6,266 bases of DNA from Candidatus Tectimicrobiota bacterium (GTDB taxonomy: Bacteria > UBA8248 > JACPRG01). Of the stretch, positions 5,021-6,266 are shown one piece after another. Where the stretch lies: assembly GCA_016190025.1 (NCBI GenBank), contig JACPRG010000064.1, positions 1 through 6,266 on the forward strand. Direction: 5' to 3'. Position 1 is the stretch's first letter; each line of letters begins with the position of its first letter. A program made the translations under genes and the position numbers. Under the pieces are notes generated by a model. The model was not told the DNA's origin. It ran no database searches and saw nothing but the letters and a program-made list of their open reading frames with translations.

Positions 5021-5983
5021 TCAAGCAGAGGGTGGGTTTTCGCGGACCCGCTGCCGCCAGTAGGCCAGCAGGTCCGCGAGGGACTTCTCCAGCGGGATCT
5101 CGGGGTTCCATCCGGTCGCCCGCTTCAGCTTGGAGTTGTCCCCGTCGAGGACGGGGATGTCGATGGGTCTCATTCGCTCCGGGACCGGGACCTTCCGGAG
5201 CCGGAAGGGGCTGAGGGCGATCAACCGGTCCAGGACCTCCTCCATCGTGAGGGCGGTGCCGCCGCAGACGTTGTAGGCCTCGCCGGATTTCCCCCGTTCC
5301 ATGAGGAGGGCGTAGGCGCGGACCACGTCCCGGACGTCGGTGAAGTTCCGCCGGGCGAAGAGGTTGCCCACGCGCAGGTCTCCGCCCCCCACGAGCTCCA
5401 ATTGGGCGATCTGCCGCGCGAAGTCGCCGATGGCGTGTTTGGCCGCCGGGCCGGGCCCGATGTGGTTGAACGCGCGGGCCCGCAGGATGTCCAGGCCGAA
5501 CGCCTTGTGGTACAGGATCGCCGCCTGATCGGCTGCCGCCTTGCTGACGCCGTACGGGTCGGTCGGTTGCAAAGGAACGTCCTCGGTCAGGGGCGCGCCG
5601 CCCGGCGGCGGGCCGTACACGGTGGCCGAGCTGACGAGGAGAATCCGCGCCTTCACCCCCAGCGACCGGCACGCCTCCAGCAGGTGGACCGTCCCCAGGG
5701 CATTGACCCGGAAGGTCTCGGCGGGGTCTTCCCAGGCCGCTGCCACGGCGGCCTGGGCGGCCACGTGGTAGATCTGCCGGGGGGCGGTTTGCGCGATGAC
5801 CTCCCGCGTAGCCTGAAAGTCGCGCAGGTCGCAAGGGAAAAGGGGCACGCGGTCGGTTGGGAAACCGGGGAGAGCCTCGTCGTACAGGGTTCCGGCCACC
5901 TCCTGTCCCTGCGCCAGGAGGTGCTCGACCAGGAACCTGCCTGCGAAGCCGGTCGCCCCTGTGACCAGAACCCTGGTACTCAA
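5021..5983 (-). CDS. NAD(P)-dependent sugar-nucleotide reductase/dehydratase (GDP-mannose 4,6-dehydratase / RMD-like)
   Basis: About 320 residues of an extended short-chain dehydrogenase. The Rossmann GATGFAG (residues 9-15) binds NAD(P). LLVSSATVYGPP supplies the catalytic Ser/Thr region and YGVSK the catalytic Tyr144 and Lys148. The C-terminal half has NFTDVRDVVRAY, AYNVCGG and RMRPIDIPVLDGDNSKL followed by TGWNPEIPLEKSL, a pattern typical of GDP-mannose 4,6-dehydratase and GDP-6-deoxy-D-lyxo-4-hexulose reductase (RMD). Such enzymes make GDP-rhamnose or related deoxysugars for cell-surface polysaccharide in the cytoplasm; the exact substrate cannot be told. The frame is open upstream to a TTG at 6058, with no in-frame ATG. 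TTG 5983 is preferred because it places the Rossmann strand at the N-terminus (STRVLVTG), though its Shine-Dalgarno is weak. It is unrelated in function to the arsR operon. Confidence 0.85.
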   Translation of the reverse strand: MSTRVLVTGATGFAGRFLVEHLLAQGQEVAGTLYDEALPGFPTDRVPLFPCDLRDFQATREVIAQTAPRQIYHVAAQAAVAAAWEDPAETFRVNALGTVHLLEACRSLGVKARILLVSSATVYGPPPGGAPLTEDVPLQPTDPYGVSKAAADQAAILYHKAFGLDILRARAFNHIGPGPAAKHAIGDFARQIAQLELVGGGDLRVGNLFARRNFTDVRDVVRAYALLMERGKSGEAYNVCGGTALTMEEVLDRLIALSPFRLRKVPVPERMRPIDIPVLDGDNSKLKRATGWNPEIPLEKSLADLLAYWRQRVRENPPSA

Positions 5984-6058
5984 TGGCCCATCCGTCGGCT
6001 CGGATTGAAATCGGCCCTTTGTATCCAGCGCCGGGCCGCCGTTTTCTCCTTCGCCCAA

Positions 6059-6266
6059 GGCCCTCAGAATTTACCACATCCTGCCGGGAAGGCCAGAGTC
6101 GCCTGTAGGGCCGGGGGGGCGGTGCGCGCCGTCCTGCGCGCGCGGGCGGATTTTGGTAGACTGGCCACCCGGGGAGTCCCGCGGAGAGAGCGCCGGGGTG
6201 AGGGACAGGGGTCGGCGACGGGCGGCGGCGTCCGGTTCGGCTCGCCGGGAGGACTGGATCGGAAGA
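6059..6266. other. Upstream flank without a clear gene
   Basis: No confident gene. The segment is very GC-rich and contains an isolated AT-richer patch, TTTTGGTAGACT, near 6153. A plus-strand frame opens at GTG 6198, after a purine-rich GGAGAGAG (6183-6190), and stays open to the end (MRDRGRRRAAAS...). It might be the start of a divergent gene, but an arginine-rich reading is also what random GC-rich DNA produces. Confidence 0.4.

Noticed and set aside
4887..6077. 396-residue minus-strand open frame running through the tRNA
   Set aside because: It is Arg/Gly/Pro-rich, overlaps the tRNA, and is out of frame with the clear dehydratase/reductase motifs.
1..6266. CRISPR array or tandem repeats
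   Set aside because: No regularly spaced direct repeats were found; the only sizeable repeats are the 55-bp pair and the 16-bp inverted pair.

Overview
The window is high-GC DNA, probably from an environmental, anaerobe-type Gram-negative bacterium. The signs are a multihaem c-type cytochrome with a Sec signal, an exported rhodanese, and an ArsR/redox-thioredoxin cassette. The lineage cannot be fixed from sequence alone; Desulfobacterota/Desulfuromonadales, Nitrospirota or NC10-like bacteria would all fit. Almost all genes are on the minus strand. The exceptions are a gene tail at the left edge and one LVIVD-repeat propeller gene, which converges on the minus-strand operon.

Layout, left to right: (i) 1-55, last codons of a plus-strand gene. 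(ii) 255-1400 (+), a seven-bladed LVIVD-type beta-propeller protein without a signal peptide. (iii) 1401-1727, a convergent intergenic region with two hairpins and a 55-bp copy of the 3' end of the thioredoxin-like gene. (iv) 4639 down to 1728 (-), a probable four-gene operon: arsR-type repressor, small CPKC thioredoxin/glutaredoxin-like protein, 11-haem cytochrome c, double-domain rhodanese. (v) 4640-4905, the arsR promoter with an overlapping palindromic operator, followed by a non-coding stretch with possible mobile-element debris. (vi) 4906-4981 (-), tRNA-Ala(CGC). (vii) 5983 down to 5021 (-), a GDP-sugar reductase/dehydratase of the NAD-dependent epimerase family, then upstream non-coding DNA to the end.

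The main discovery candidate is the cytochrome. Its signal peptide and first CXXCH motif (from ATG 3906) lie in the same reading frame as the ten remaining CXXCH motifs, but an in-frame UGA (3747-3745) separates them. A hairpin with a GGUC apical loop starts 16 nt after the UGA, which fits a bacterial SECIS. The simplest reading is one selenocysteine-containing multihaem cytochrome of 409 residues. From memory, it resembles the ExtKL cytochrome of Geobacter-type selenite/tellurite (ext) clusters, which also contain a rhodanese. A nonsense mutation or sequencing error is the alternative.

Working model (inference): the ArsR repressor, which has the metalloid-binding ERCVCEI motif, controls its own promoter and perhaps a second site before the thioredoxin gene. 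It would thereby switch on a small thiol carrier, a periplasmic multihaem reductase and a periplasmic sulfur/selenium transferase in response to metalloid stress. A 16-bp inverted repeat brackets the arsR module, and the thioredoxin 3' end is duplicated under the rhodanese stop codon. Both suggest the operon was assembled by recombination next to a tRNA gene.
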